This document shows positions 1 through 9,332 of a stretch of DNA of 64,000 nt, one piece after another. The DNA lies in the NCBI RefSeq assembly GCF_900168125.1, contig NZ_FUZF01000005.1, positions 144,875-208,874 of the forward strand, read 5' to 3'. The DNA comes from Sphingobacterium nematocida. Lineage in GTDB: Bacteria > Bacteroidota > Bacteroidia > Sphingobacteriales > Sphingobacteriaceae. The notes under the pieces are model-generated. The model had not been told where the DNA came from, searched no databases, and saw only the letters and a list, made by a program, of their open reading frames with translations. The position numbers and the translations under genes are program-made. Numbering within the stretch: the first letter of the stretch is position 1; each line of letters begins with the position of its first letter.

Positions 1-1614
1 CGGATAGAGGGATATACCCGTTTTATCAGGGCTTATGCTTATTACAATATCTTAGTGGATTATGGCCCTCCTATTTTATTGGGCGATGAGGTAGTCAATA
101 CCAATGAAAGTATGGAATACTACGACCGTCCGAGATCTACCTATGATGAGGCCATGGAGTATACCTGTGCAGAATTTGAGAAAGCGGGTACGCTAATGCC
201 TCCTGATGTCGGTCTTTTGAATTTTGGACGACCTACTCGAGGTGCTGCTTTTGCTATGATCGCTCGCTTACGTTTGATACATGCTAGCCCTTTGTATAAT
301 GGAGGTAATGCTGCGCGCTCTTACTTTGGAAGCTGGACGCGTAAGACTGATGGGGTGCATTATGTATCACAGCAGTATGATGAGAGTCGGTGGGCCGTGG
401 CAGCGGCGGCAGCGAAACGTGTTATGGATATGGGAAAGTATCAGTTATATACTGTTCCGGCAGACAACCTGACCGCTCAGTTGCCTTCTGGTGTAACTTC
501 GGATCCAAATTTCTATGGATCATATCCTAATGGTGCTTTGGGAATAGATGCATTTAAATCCTATTCGGATATATTTACCGGTGAGTCTGTTGCGGCGATC
601 AATCCGGAGTTTATCTGGGGAGTGAGTTCGCCTTATATCAACACGGATATCAATCAGGGGGCTTTCCCACCTACACTGGGCGGATGGGGACGTTTCTGTG
701 TGACACAGAAAGTAGTGGATGCTTATCTGATGGAAGACGGGCGTAGCATACAGGAAGCTCGTGGCGACACTTATTTTGAAACAGTAGCCGATCTACCTGC
801 AGGAGGGACATTTAATGACCTATTTACGGAGCAATCTAAAACTTTCTCTGGATATCCACTTAATGCTGGTGTGTATAAAATGTACGCGAATCGCGAAATG
901 CGGTTTTATGCCTCTGTTGGTTTTAACGAAGCTGTATGGCAGGCGTTGTCAACGTCTGATGTGGCATTGCAGAATCATACCGCGAAGTATTATTTTCAGG
1001 ACCTTGATGGACGTGGTGGCGTATCCGCAAGCTCACCTAACTATCCGATTACTGGATATATTATCAAGAAATGGGTTCATTCGTATGATGCAAAAACTGG
1101 TACAGGAGCTCGTACACTTCCTAAATTCTATCCTATTATACGGTATGCGGAAATCTTATTGTCTTACGCAGAGGCATTGAACAATCTGAACGGTAGTCAT
1201 ACGGTCAAGATGGGAGAGAGAGAATATACGATGTCAAGAGATGTGGAAGAGATTAAGAAAGCATTCAACCAGGTACGTTACCGTGCAGGGCTACCGGGAT
1301 TGTCCCCTAATCAATTGACTTCGGCAGGGACTGTTCAAAAAGAGCTTGTACGTGAGCGTATGGTGGAGTTTTTGTGGGAAAATAGACGTTTCTACGATGT
1401 GCGTCGTTGGGGAATGTATGAGGAAACTGAGCGTGAACCTATTATGGGAATGAATCCGGATGGAGCGACCAAGGAGGCATATTATAGACGTGTGATCCCA
1501 GGGACATCATCATTCTTGACAAGAGAAGTGAACAAAAGACTGAATTGGGTGCCGATACCGCGTTCGGAGATGAGAAGATTACCTTCTGCGGATCAGAATC
1601 CGGGATATAATTAA
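1..1614 (+). CDS. SusD/RagB-family glycan-binding lipoprotein (5' end outside window)
   Basis: The reading frame is open from base 1, so the true start and signal peptide lie to the left; 537 residues are visible. The C-terminal half has typical SusD features: a TPR-like helix RYAEILLSYAEALN near residue 380, the stretch ENRRFYDVRRWG, and the usual ending QNPGYN. SusD proteins sit on the outer surface, bind glycans and cap a SusC TonB-dependent transporter; susC is therefore expected just upstream. It is followed after 34 bp by two further lipoprotein genes on the same strand, which marks this as the tail of a polysaccharide-utilisation locus. The family is clear; the substrate cannot be told. 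Confidence 0.93.
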   Translation, partial: RIEGYTRFIRAYAYYNILVDYGPPILLGDEVVNTNESMEYYDRPRSTYDEAMEYTCAEFEKAGTLMPPDVGLLNFGRPTRGAAFAMIARLRLIHASPLYNGGNAARSYFGSWTRKTDGVHYVSQQYDESRWAVAAAAAKRVMDMGKYQLYTVPADNLTAQLPSGVTSDPNFYGSYPNGALGIDAFKSYSDIFTGESVAAINPEFIWGVSSPYINTDINQGAFPPTLGGWGRFCVTQKVVDAYLMEDGRSIQEARGDTYFETVADLPAGGTFNDLFTEQSKTFSGYPLNAGVYKMYANREMRFYASVGFNEAVWQALSTSDVALQNHTAKYYFQDLDGRGGVSASSPNYPITGYIIKKWVHSYDAKTGTGARTLPKFYPIIRYAEILLSYAEALNNLNGSHTVKMGEREYTMSRDVEEIKKAFNQVRYRAGLPGLSPNQLTSAGTVQKELVRERMVEFLWENRRFYDVRRWGMYEETEREPIMGMNPDGATKEAYYRRVIPGTSSFLTREVNKRLNWVPIPRSEMRRLPSADQNPGYN

Positions 1615-1648
1615 AAAATATAGTACCTGAAAACTAAAAAAATAACAG

Positions 1649-2551
1649 ATGAAACGAAGATATATAACAGTTCTCGCACTCCTTTTGGGCGTGGCTTCAT
1701 GTAAGGATAATGAAGTCTTTGAGAAAGAAATGTATAAGAATGAGGTTTCCCTGATTAGTAGCGAAAATCACAATGTCTTTCAAGAGGTGGTGCATATGAC
1801 AGGTGAAGAAATCATTGGGTACGTAGCTGCTTCTGCTGGTGGTACATTGGCTCCAACAAAGGATCTAGTCGTGGGATTGGAAGAGGATGCCGAGCCGCTA
1901 AAGGAATATAATTGGGCAAATTTTGACGCTGCAGAAGAGCTCTATGCTAAGCTGTTGCCTCAGGATAAGTACGAGATCATGGATGATAAAGTGGTGATCA
2001 AGGCTGGTGAGCGTACAGGAAGGACGATGATTAAATTGAGACCAGAAGGGCTATCACCAGACTCGACTTATTTTATCGGATTGAAGGTTGTTGATAAGTC
2101 AGGTGTCGAGATCAATCCGAAGAAAAGTACGATGTTGTACCAGGTGTCTTTTCAGAATGATTATGCCTCGCAAGTGAATAGTTCGATGTATATGATGACT
2201 GGTGTGAAGGATGACGTCATACCGGTGGCAGCCAATAAAAAGCTTTTTCCATTGACTCATAATAGTGTGAGATTGACTGCCGGTAATGAATTGTTTGAAC
2301 CTAAGCTCGCAAACATTGACAAAAACTCAATGATATTGGAAATTGATGATTCTAATAGGGTGACCATCAGGCCGTACAAGACTATAAATGTTGTGCAATT
2401 GGATAACGATCCTAAATATCCGAATATATTTCAGGTCGAAGAGTCTTTTGGTAAGAAAACGAATGTGTTCTTGCTCTCTTATCAGTACTCGGTTGATGGG
2501 GGAAAAACTTACAGTAAGATGAAGGAACGCGTGGAGATGCAGGTTAAATAA
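1649..2551 (+). CDS. DUF1735/DUF4361-type surface lipoprotein of the polysaccharide-utilisation locus
   Basis: The protein has 300 residues. A short signal peptide ends in a lipobox, with Cys at residue 18 in GVASCKD. The middle (about residues 45-170) resembles the DUF1735 fold found in SusE-like and glycan-binding proteins, with the phrase GLSPDSTYFIGLKV. The C-terminal part (about 185-300) resembles DUF4361, with YSVDGGKTYSKM near the end. It follows susD by 34 bp and precedes the BACON lipoprotein by 15 bp, so co-transcription is likely. The likely role is outer-surface glycan binding. The domain names are from memory of similar loci, not from a search. Confidence 0.8.
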   Translation: MKRRYITVLALLLGVASCKDNEVFEKEMYKNEVSLISSENHNVFQEVVHMTGEEIIGYVAASAGGTLAPTKDLVVGLEEDAEPLKEYNWANFDAAEELYAKLLPQDKYEIMDDKVVIKAGERTGRTMIKLRPEGLSPDSTYFIGLKVVDKSGVEINPKKSTMLYQVSFQNDYASQVNSSMYMMTGVKDDVIPVAANKKLFPLTHNSVRLTAGNELFEPKLANIDKNSMILEIDDSNRVTIRPYKTINVVQLDNDPKYPNIFQVEESFGKKTNVFLLSYQYSVDGGKTYSKMKERVEMQVK

Positions 2552-2566
2552 TAAAAGAAGGAATCC

Positions 2567-3838
2567 ATGAAAACGACTAATTATTATAAAATTAAGGCGA
2601 TGTCAAAAGTAGTTTTTGCTTTTGTCCTTTCCCTGACGATGTTACTCTCGTCCTGTAAAGATGAAAATGAGGCGAGGAGCCAGTTTACTTTGAAGGACAA
2701 TCCATCTAAGATGGAAGCGCCTGCGCGTGGCTCTTCGGAGACCTATACGGTGCAATCTAGTGGAAACTGGAAGGTAGAACCTCAGCGCAAGGAAAAGTGG
2801 TTGAAGATCGATCCGATGGAAGGTAATGGTGACGGCACATTTACGGTTACCGTGAATAAGAATATAGCCCAAGGAGCCCGTAATGTAACGCTCTTTTTTA
2901 CAGTAGATGGTCAGCTACATAATAGCGTGCTCAAGATAGAACAGGCAGCTGGGACAGGAGAAGGAGAAGAAGAGGATCCTTATATTTATCTTGATGGAAA
3001 CCTCACTAAACTGGAATCTGCTGAAGCCGGTGGTGTGAGTAATTATGTCTTGCGCGCTAATGGAAAATGGCGCTTAGAATTGGAAGATCAACCCGATTGG
3101 GTCAATATCGAACCGATGGAAGGTACCGGCGACACTCCACTAAAACTAACAGTAGCTAAAAATACAGATTTAGAGCGTACAGCAAACTTGTTCTTCTTTT
3201 TGGAAGATGTACAGCAGTCACAATCTGTGTCAGTCTACCAGAAAGGCCAAAAATTACAGGTTCCCGGGGATTTGGTCTTAAAAGAGGATTTCAATTGGCT
3301 GAGCTACGGTAGTGAAATTTTTAATGTGACGACTGGCGAGACGAGAATTGGTTCGTGGAAAGCAGAAGACCTAGCTAAAGGTTGGACAAGTACCATAAAT
3401 ACAACAACAGGAGGTGGAGATTATGCTTCCATCTATGCGCGTCCGGGGTTTGTAAAACTAGGGCGTACCAATTACGGTGGAGATCTGATATCGCCTAAGT
3501 TGGAAAAGGTACAGCGTACAAAGGATCTGCTGGTGACTTTTAAAGCGGTACGATACGCAACAGGGGATCACTACCTGCTTACGGTAGGTGTCAATGGGCC
3601 GGGAACGGTCAGTGTAAAGGAGTTTGACATTATGAATGTGGCTAGTCCGAATTCGAATCTAGAGGCATGCAGAGCTGCATGGCAAGCTCCTGAAGCAACC
3701 TATTCTTTTGTAGTAAAGGGGGCTACTGCTGAAACGCAAGTGTGGTTCTTGGGTGGAGCTTTTGATCAGCGTGCTGGCAATTGGCCTAAAACGACAAACC
3801 GTATTTTTGTCGACGATGTCGTAGTCACTGTAAAGTAA
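2567..3838 (+). CDS. Lipoprotein with two BACON domains and a C-terminal beta-sandwich
   Basis: The protein has 423 residues. A signal peptide with lipobox (LLSSCKD, Cys near residue 30) is followed by two BACON repeats at about residues 50-128 and 150-228. Both show the pattern GxW+xE followed by W(L/V)xIxPMEGxGD, which is the hallmark of BACON modules (mucin or glycan binding, surface spacers). The last 180 residues look like a carbohydrate-binding jelly-roll, but I cannot name the family. It is the last lipoprotein before a hairpin terminator at 3867-3898, so susD, the DUF4361 protein and this gene probably end one transcript. Confidence in BACON is high; the C-terminal assignment is weak. 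Confidence 0.82.
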   Translation: MKTTNYYKIKAMSKVVFAFVLSLTMLLSSCKDENEARSQFTLKDNPSKMEAPARGSSETYTVQSSGNWKVEPQRKEKWLKIDPMEGNGDGTFTVTVNKNIAQGARNVTLFFTVDGQLHNSVLKIEQAAGTGEGEEEDPYIYLDGNLTKLESAEAGGVSNYVLRANGKWRLELEDQPDWVNIEPMEGTGDTPLKLTVAKNTDLERTANLFFFLEDVQQSQSVSVYQKGQKLQVPGDLVLKEDFNWLSYGSEIFNVTTGETRIGSWKAEDLAKGWTSTINTTTGGGDYASIYARPGFVKLGRTNYGGDLISPKLEKVQRTKDLLVTFKAVRYATGDHYLLTVGVNGPGTVSVKEFDIMNVASPNSNLEACRAAWQAPEATYSFVVKGATAETQVWFLGGAFDQRAGNWPKTTNRIFVDDVVVTVK

Positions 3839-3866
3839 ATGTAATCAACCTATAATTAACTATAAA

Positions 3867-3898
3867 GTCCGTGCAGAGTATTCCGCACGGGCTTTTTT
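3867..3898 (+). terminator. Rho-independent terminator of the SusD operon
   Basis: An eight-pair stem (GTCCGTGC paired with GCACGGGC, one G-T pair) encloses a 10-nt loop and is followed directly by six T. It lies 28 bp after the BACON lipoprotein gene and just before the phosphoesterase gene, so the latter probably has partly separate expression. Confidence 0.85.
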
Positions 3899-3910
3899 AT
3901 ACTTTAAATT

Positions 3911-5920
3911 ATGAAAAAGAAAAACAATTATACACGAAGAAGCTTTATTCAAGCCTCTTTGATAACAGGATTAGGTCTTTCGTTAAATCTTTATAGTTGT
4001 ACAAAATCTGTAGCCGAGCCGACAAAAGAACCTACTACACCAGATTCTGGTGGGGGGGATGATGGTAAGTTGAGTATCACAGGCGTGCTTATTGCTGCAT
4101 ATATAGATGCAACCAAGGGATCAGAATATAGTATTAGCGGAAAAGGATTTGCAGCAGGTGATCAGCTCTACTTTGAATCACGGGCTAATCTGACAGCGAG
4201 CGGAAAATACACAATAACGAGTAAAACTGTTACAGCAGATCAGATCAGTTTTGTATTCCCAATGGATATTCCTTCGGATAGTTATAGGGTGTCGGTGAAA
4301 CGAGGTTCGGAGTCGTTTTTGCTGGGATCAACTATTTTGAATCTGTATTTCAATGCTAATATTCCCGATAAAGTAGGAATGACGGTAAAAGGTGTAGTGT
4401 ATGCTGCGGGTGTGGGGCTAGCTAATGTAGTGGTGTCTGATGGTTTTGAGGTAGCAACTACGGATGCTAATGGTATTTATTACCTACCATCGGCAAAGAA
4501 GGGTAAATATGTTTTTGTATCTATCCCTGGCAACTATGAGGTGGCTGCTACGATAAATGCACCACAGTTTTTTCAACGCTTGTCTCAGCCTGCAAGCATA
4601 GTGGAGATTAAGGATTTTGAATTGAAGCCGGTTAACAATGAGAAACATGTCGTGATGGTGCTGGGGGATATGCATCTGGCCAAACGTACGGATGATCTCA
4701 ATCAATTTCAGAAAGGGTTTCTTCCGGATGTAAATCAGTCGATTCAGACCTACAAGAATGCCGGTAATAAGGTCTATGCCTTAACACTAGGCGATATGAC
4801 TTGGGATTCCTACTGGTACGATAATAATTATGCATTGCCACAGTATCTCACGGAGATGAATAAGATAAATGCACCTGTGTTTAATACCATGGGAAATCAT
4901 GATAATGATCCTAAGTTTTTTGAAGATTGGGGTTCGTCCGATAAATTTCGGGATATATTAGGGCCTACATATTATTCTTTTAATCTTGGCAAGGTACACT
5001 ACATCGTACTGGACAACATTGAATACCTCAATACAAATAATGGAAGAAATTACAATACCAAGATCGTCGCAGACCAGATTGAATGGTTGAAAAAGGATCT
5101 GGCAACGATTGCAGATAAAAGCACACCTATCGTGGTGGCCATGCATGCGCATCTCCATACAAATCCATCGCTGAATAGCAGTGGTAATGAAACTACGGGA
5201 TACCGCATTTCGAACGCAGAAGATTTTGTCAATGCGCTGAATGCTTTTACTAAAGTCCATGTATTGACGGGGCATACACATATCAACTATAATGTGGAGA
5301 CAGAAGCAAAGCCGAATATCATGGAGCATAATACCGCTGCGGTATGTGCGACCTGGTGGTGGACTGGAAATATCGGGTATGCGGGAAATCATATCTGTAA
5401 AGATGGTGCGCCAGGCGGGTATGGTATCTGGGAGATGCAGGGTAGAGATTTGAAATGGAAGTACAAAGCGATTGGTGAGAACGAAGATTACCAGTTTAGA
5501 GCATATGACCTTAATCAGGTACACTTGACCAAGGAAAAATATGCGCCTGCATACAACGGTGCAGAATGGAACACCTACGCCGCTGAATATGCGAATGCGA
5601 GTACAGCCAATGAGGTGTTGATCAATGTGTGGAATTATGATAAAAACTGGAAGGTAGAGGTGACAGAAAATGGACAGCCTTTGAAGGTGAACCGTGTGCG
5701 TATGCGGGATCCATTACATATTATTTCGTACTCTGCGCAAAGATTGAATCGGAATGCGGTACCTACGGAAGATTTTGTAACGTCTTTGACGGCCCATATG
5801 TTTAAGGTGAAGGCTTCATCGCCAACTAGCACGTTACAGATCAGGGTTACGGATCGCTTTGGTAAGGTTTATCAGGAAAGTATGGTGCGGCCTAAAGCCT
5901 TAGGGTATTTAATGAAGTAG
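3911..5920 (+). CDS. Calcineurin-like metallophosphoesterase, Tat-type lipoprotein
   Basis: The protein has 669 residues. The N-terminus has a twin-arginine motif (TRRSFIQ) followed by a hydrophobic stretch and a lipobox (LNLYSC), which suggests export of a folded, metal-loaded lipoprotein. An IPT/TIG-like domain (about 50-150) and a CNA-B-like phosphoesterase N-domain (about 158-225) come first. The catalytic domain shows the metal-binding set GDMH, LGDMTWD, MGNHDND, MHAHLH and GHTHINYN (about 255-455). A C-terminal phosphoesterase domain of about 150 residues follows. It lies behind the SusD operon but after a terminator. The substrate is unknown; a phosphorylated sugar or a phosphodiester is possible. 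Family sure, role inferred. Confidence 0.88.
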   Translation: MKKKNNYTRRSFIQASLITGLGLSLNLYSCTKSVAEPTKEPTTPDSGGGDDGKLSITGVLIAAYIDATKGSEYSISGKGFAAGDQLYFESRANLTASGKYTITSKTVTADQISFVFPMDIPSDSYRVSVKRGSESFLLGSTILNLYFNANIPDKVGMTVKGVVYAAGVGLANVVVSDGFEVATTDANGIYYLPSAKKGKYVFVSIPGNYEVAATINAPQFFQRLSQPASIVEIKDFELKPVNNEKHVVMVLGDMHLAKRTDDLNQFQKGFLPDVNQSIQTYKNAGNKVYALTLGDMTWDSYWYDNNYALPQYLTEMNKINAPVFNTMGNHDNDPKFFEDWGSSDKFRDILGPTYYSFNLGKVHYIVLDNIEYLNTNNGRNYNTKIVADQIEWLKKDLATIADKSTPIVVAMHAHLHTNPSLNSSGNETTGYRISNAEDFVNALNAFTKVHVLTGHTHINYNVETEAKPNIMEHNTAAVCATWWWTGNIGYAGNHICKDGAPGGYGIWEMQGRDLKWKYKAIGENEDYQFRAYDLNQVHLTKEKYAPAYNGAEWNTYAAEYANASTANEVLINVWNYDKNWKVEVTENGQPLKVNRVRMRDPLHIISYSAQRLNRNAVPTEDFVTSLTAHMFKVKASSPTSTLQIRVTDRFGKVYQESMVRPKALGYLMK

Positions 5921-6055
5921 TCGAGTACGTCATGTCGTAGCGTCACGATTGTCGTCGACGAGCTTCCGGTATCGATTTATCGGGGACCTTGTGGAGACAT
6001 CTATGGGCTATCTAGACGGTGAATATCATATTTATTGGTGTTAAATTTTTTTAGA

Positions 6056-6682
6056 ATGAAAGCTATATTAATATCATTTGTCGGGATTTTGGTGTTTGGC
6101 TTTAGCGCACAGGCACAAACTGAATTTGGTCTCAAGGCAGGAGCTAGTTTTTCGTCTTATAAATGCGCAGATTCGGAAGTGCTTGGAGAGACCAAACCTC
6201 TTACCAGTTTTTATTTAGCAGGATACCTCGATACCCGTATTGTTTCAGGACTTTATTTTCAGCCTGAAGTGTCATTGCAAGGAAAGGGGAGCAAGCTGGT
6301 AGAGTCGGAGGTAAGAGGGGCATGGCAGATCGAACAGAAAACTAAATGGTTGGATTTTGCTTTTAACTTTTTGGGTAAAGTGCCTGTTGGGCAAATAGGA
6401 AAGGTATTTGTTGGTGCTGGGCCTTATGTTGGATTTGCGATGGACGGGACTAACGAATATATCGAAAAAGGTACTACTACAGCCGTGATTATCTATGATG
6501 ATAACGCCATGAGAAGCTTTGATTATGGCGTCAATTTGTTGACAGGGATTAAATTTGCCAAGCGTTTTTCTGTGACAGCCAACTATCGGATGGGGATGGC
6601 TAATATTGCAGAGAGTGGCTTTAAATGGTCGGATAATGTTAAAAACCGAGTGCTTTCTGTAGGATTAGGCGTAGCGCTGTAG
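6056..6682 (+). CDS. PorT-like outer-membrane beta-barrel protein
   Basis: I chose the ATG at 6056, because the in-frame GTG 21 bases upstream would put polar residues before the signal peptide. The protein has 208 residues. The signal peptide ends AQAQ, followed by TEFGLKAGASFSSY, the usual opening of the Bacteroidota outer-membrane beta-barrel (PorT-type) family. Alternating hydrophobic strands run to a C-terminal strand ending VGLGVAL. The function is unknown; such small barrels are often structural or stress-related. It stands alone between the phosphoesterase and the convergent LytTR regulator. Confidence 0.82.
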   Translation: MKAILISFVGILVFGFSAQAQTEFGLKAGASFSSYKCADSEVLGETKPLTSFYLAGYLDTRIVSGLYFQPEVSLQGKGSKLVESEVRGAWQIEQKTKWLDFAFNFLGKVPVGQIGKVFVGAGPYVGFAMDGTNEYIEKGTTTAVIIYDDNAMRSFDYGVNLLTGIKFAKRFSVTANYRMGMANIAESGFKWSDNVKNRVLSVGLGVAL

Positions 6683-6758
6683 ACCGTTTAAGATTCTAGA
6701 GCAATATTAGAGCTTCTTTTATTCGATCACGGTTCGGTTTGGATACGGGGATTTTTAC

Positions 6759-7445
6759 CTAGTTTGTCAATAGTATTGTTCCACCATCTTCTTTGAGCCA
6801 ACTTTTGATAAACCTAGGGTTGATCAAGTGGCTTTGGTGTGTTCGGAGAAAACCATGGGGTGTTAAGATCTCAGTGTATTCTTTTAGTGGTTTGGATACT
6901 ATTATTTTCGGCTCATTGAGCATGTGAAATATGGTGTAGGTATCGTCCGCCTCACAACGGACGATATCTACGATAGGTATATACCTGGTTTCATTTTGAA
7001 AAGATAATGCTATCTTTTTTGGTAGATGGCTTTTTGTCCCCCATTGTTGAATTAAGAATTCGACTTGCGATTTCTGTACCAAGCTATTTATTTTTTCTTC
7101 AGCCTTTGCTACGGCTTGTTTCAGCTCATCTATATCGATGGGTTTTAAAAGATAATCTAGCGCCGCATGTTTTATCGCTTGAATTCCATACTGATTGTAT
7201 GCTGTAACAAAAATCACCTGAAAGTCTATTTTATTAATATTTTGAAGTAGATCAAAGCCTGTATGACTGCCCATTTGAATATCAAGAAATAGCAGGTTGG
7301 GACGATGACGCATTATTAAATCTTCTGCTTGCTCAATTGTATTTGCTGTCCCTAATATGGTTACTTGGGGACAATACTTCCTGAGCATTGCTGTTAAATT
7401 ATTGGTGTTAGCTATTTCATCGTCTATTAATAGGGCGCGTATCAT
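6759..7445 (-). CDS. LytTR-family response regulator
   Basis: The protein has 228 residues. An N-terminal receiver domain has the acidic pair in LLIDDE, the phospho-acceptor Asp in LLFLDIQMG (near residue 55) and the conserved Lys in LLKPID. A LytTR DNA-binding domain follows (about 125-228) with PIVDIVRCEADDTYT and LRTHQSHLINP. It starts on the base directly after the stop codon of the histidine kinase gene, so the two are translationally coupled partners. Targets cannot be told from sequence; the nearby barrel protein or the M23-like gene are possibilities only. Confidence 0.93.
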   Translation of the reverse strand: MIRALLIDDEIANTNNLTAMLRKYCPQVTILGTANTIEQAEDLIMRHRPNLLFLDIQMGSHTGFDLLQNINKIDFQVIFVTAYNQYGIQAIKHAALDYLLKPIDIDELKQAVAKAEEKINSLVQKSQVEFLIQQWGTKSHLPKKIALSFQNETRYIPIVDIVRCEADDTYTIFHMLNEPKIIVSKPLKEYTEILTPHGFLRTHQSHLINPRFIKSWLKEDGGTILLTN

Positions 7446-9056
7446 TTATAACCAGTTTTTAAAAGTTAAATATACAGATGTTCCTGTACTATTAGATACG
7501 GTCTCTATAGAAATCAGCGCTTTTTGGTGTAACTCGTTCCAAATTTGTATACGTTCATTTGTTAGTCTGATACCCAGTCCGATCGTTGTATTATATACGT
7601 CGTAACCCATACCATTATCTATTATAATGATCAACATATCATTCTCTTTCCTATCAAAATATATCTTTATTTCCCCTCGGTCTCTCAGCTCTGCAATACC
7701 ATGTTTTACCGCGTTTTCAACCAAAGGCTGTAGGAGCATAGTTGGTATTTCAATATTGTCGCCTTCTAGGTTATTCCGTTGTATTTCATATTGAAAGCCA
7801 AATCGTAACTGTTCCATCATAAGATAGTCGGCTAATAGATTCTGTTCATCCGTCAATGTGTTTGAGGCAGGACTATTTAGCACATGTCTTGTGAGACGCG
7901 CAAATTTGCTCAAATACCTATTTGCATTATCTACATCATGGTCATTTATAAAACTCTGTATACTAGAGAGGGCATTAAAAAGAAAATGAGGATTAAGCTG
8001 CGATTGAATGGAAGCGAGTTTTGTTTCCGATATTTTTTTCTTCAAATTTTCGTCTTTAATCTTTTGCTTGTTTTTTCTTCGGATTAGGTAAAACAAGGAT
8101 GCTGCAATACAAAAACAAATTACGATTAGTATTATTGACCATAAGAAGAAGTCTTCTGTGGTATAGGTCTTCACAATGTCGACAGAAATAGTCTTACGTG
8201 AACTATACTGCTCCAGCTCTTTTTCTGAAATATGTTTTAGATCCGGTCTGATAATGATTTCATAATCACCTGAGTTCTTAAAATAATTCTTGTCTATCGA
8301 AATGTGAGGTTGATTACCCCCTCCCTTAGAAGAAATATAACTGTAGTTCCAGGACTGATCTTTGAATACTGTTTCGCCTGTTTTTTTTTCTTTTACGATT
8401 AAGGCGTATATAAAACTGTAATCATTCTTTTTAGCAGCGACTAGTATGCCTTTAGATTCCTGATCAAAAGTAACTTCAGATACATCTCTTTTCATTTCTA
8501 CAGTAGACCCTTTGCCGCCATCAATAAAAAATTGTCTGCTTATAATTATAATTTCACTTTGAGAAAGTGTTTGGTTGTAAACGATCGCCGTCCCCTGCTG
8601 GGCAGGGTCTTTGCTGTTATATAGCGTTATAGAGATAACCTTATCTTGGATGTCTAAGGTTGGCAGTTTTGCCGAATACCCAAATAAGGGATGTTTAGTA
8701 AATTCTAGTTGGTCTAGACTTCCTGATAATATATCATTTTTTAGATCGTCCATGACAACAAAGCGATAATCCTTTATGCTTGAAAGTTGCTTACAGTTTA
8801 TATCGAATTGTAACCTATTCCCATTTTGGATATAGGTGAATGCTTTGTTACTTATATTAGGAAATTTATTGGCATAACTTCTGACCTTAGCCAAGGTATC
8901 GAATGAAGCACCGATACTAATTTCAGGTATATCAAGACTGCCTAAATAATAACTCCTTTTGGTATTTACAGAATAGAGCTCTGTCTGTTGGTTCGTCTGT
9001 GCAACTGTGGAGAAATAAAAGAATAAGGTGAGGAGTAAAAATGTAATTTTCTTCAT
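7446..9056 (-). CDS. LytS-type sensor histidine kinase
   Basis: The protein has 536 residues. A signal peptide (ends VAQT) leads into a periplasmic sensor region of about 280 residues of unknown ligand. One membrane helix follows (about 302-323), then a coiled linker and the His_kinase domain with LNPHFLFNALSSIQSFI. The ATP-binding domain has LVENAVKHG and DNGMGYD. This is the short LytS/YpdA class that pairs with LytTR regulators, and the regulator gene abuts its stop codon. The sensor region has no family I recognise. Confidence 0.92.
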   Translation of the reverse strand: MKKITFLLLTLFFYFSTVAQTNQQTELYSVNTKRSYYLGSLDIPEISIGASFDTLAKVRSYANKFPNISNKAFTYIQNGNRLQFDINCKQLSSIKDYRFVVMDDLKNDILSGSLDQLEFTKHPLFGYSAKLPTLDIQDKVISITLYNSKDPAQQGTAIVYNQTLSQSEIIIISRQFFIDGGKGSTVEMKRDVSEVTFDQESKGILVAAKKNDYSFIYALIVKEKKTGETVFKDQSWNYSYISSKGGGNQPHISIDKNYFKNSGDYEIIIRPDLKHISEKELEQYSSRKTISVDIVKTYTTEDFFLWSIILIVICFCIAASLFYLIRRKNKQKIKDENLKKKISETKLASIQSQLNPHFLFNALSSIQSFINDHDVDNANRYLSKFARLTRHVLNSPASNTLTDEQNLLADYLMMEQLRFGFQYEIQRNNLEGDNIEIPTMLLQPLVENAVKHGIAELRDRGEIKIYFDRKENDMLIIIIDNGMGYDVYNTTIGLGIRLTNERIQIWNELHQKALISIETVSNSTGTSVYLTFKNWL

Positions 9057-9332
9057 GCTTTGTAATTTGATATGACAAACCTCTAGAATTATTGTTTTTT
9101 AAAAAAAGTCAAAACAGTATTTACCTACTGCCACTTGGTAAAAGCACGATTTCAGCCCGTAAACAAATTACTTTGACGTGCAAGCCCGCCAACTATTGTT
9201 ATAGTAATTATACAAAGAATAAATTGATGAAATAATAAAAAAGAGGCTGTTTTTAAATAGTTTATTTTTTGTTTCTTATTGTTTTGAATAATTAACGGTT
9301 TTTATATATCTTAAAGGATTATAACTGAACAT

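Noticed and set aside
4958..5524. 188-codon open frame antisense to the phosphoesterase
   Set aside because: The plus strand encodes the catalytic domain with all metal-binding motifs; the antisense product has no recognisable features.
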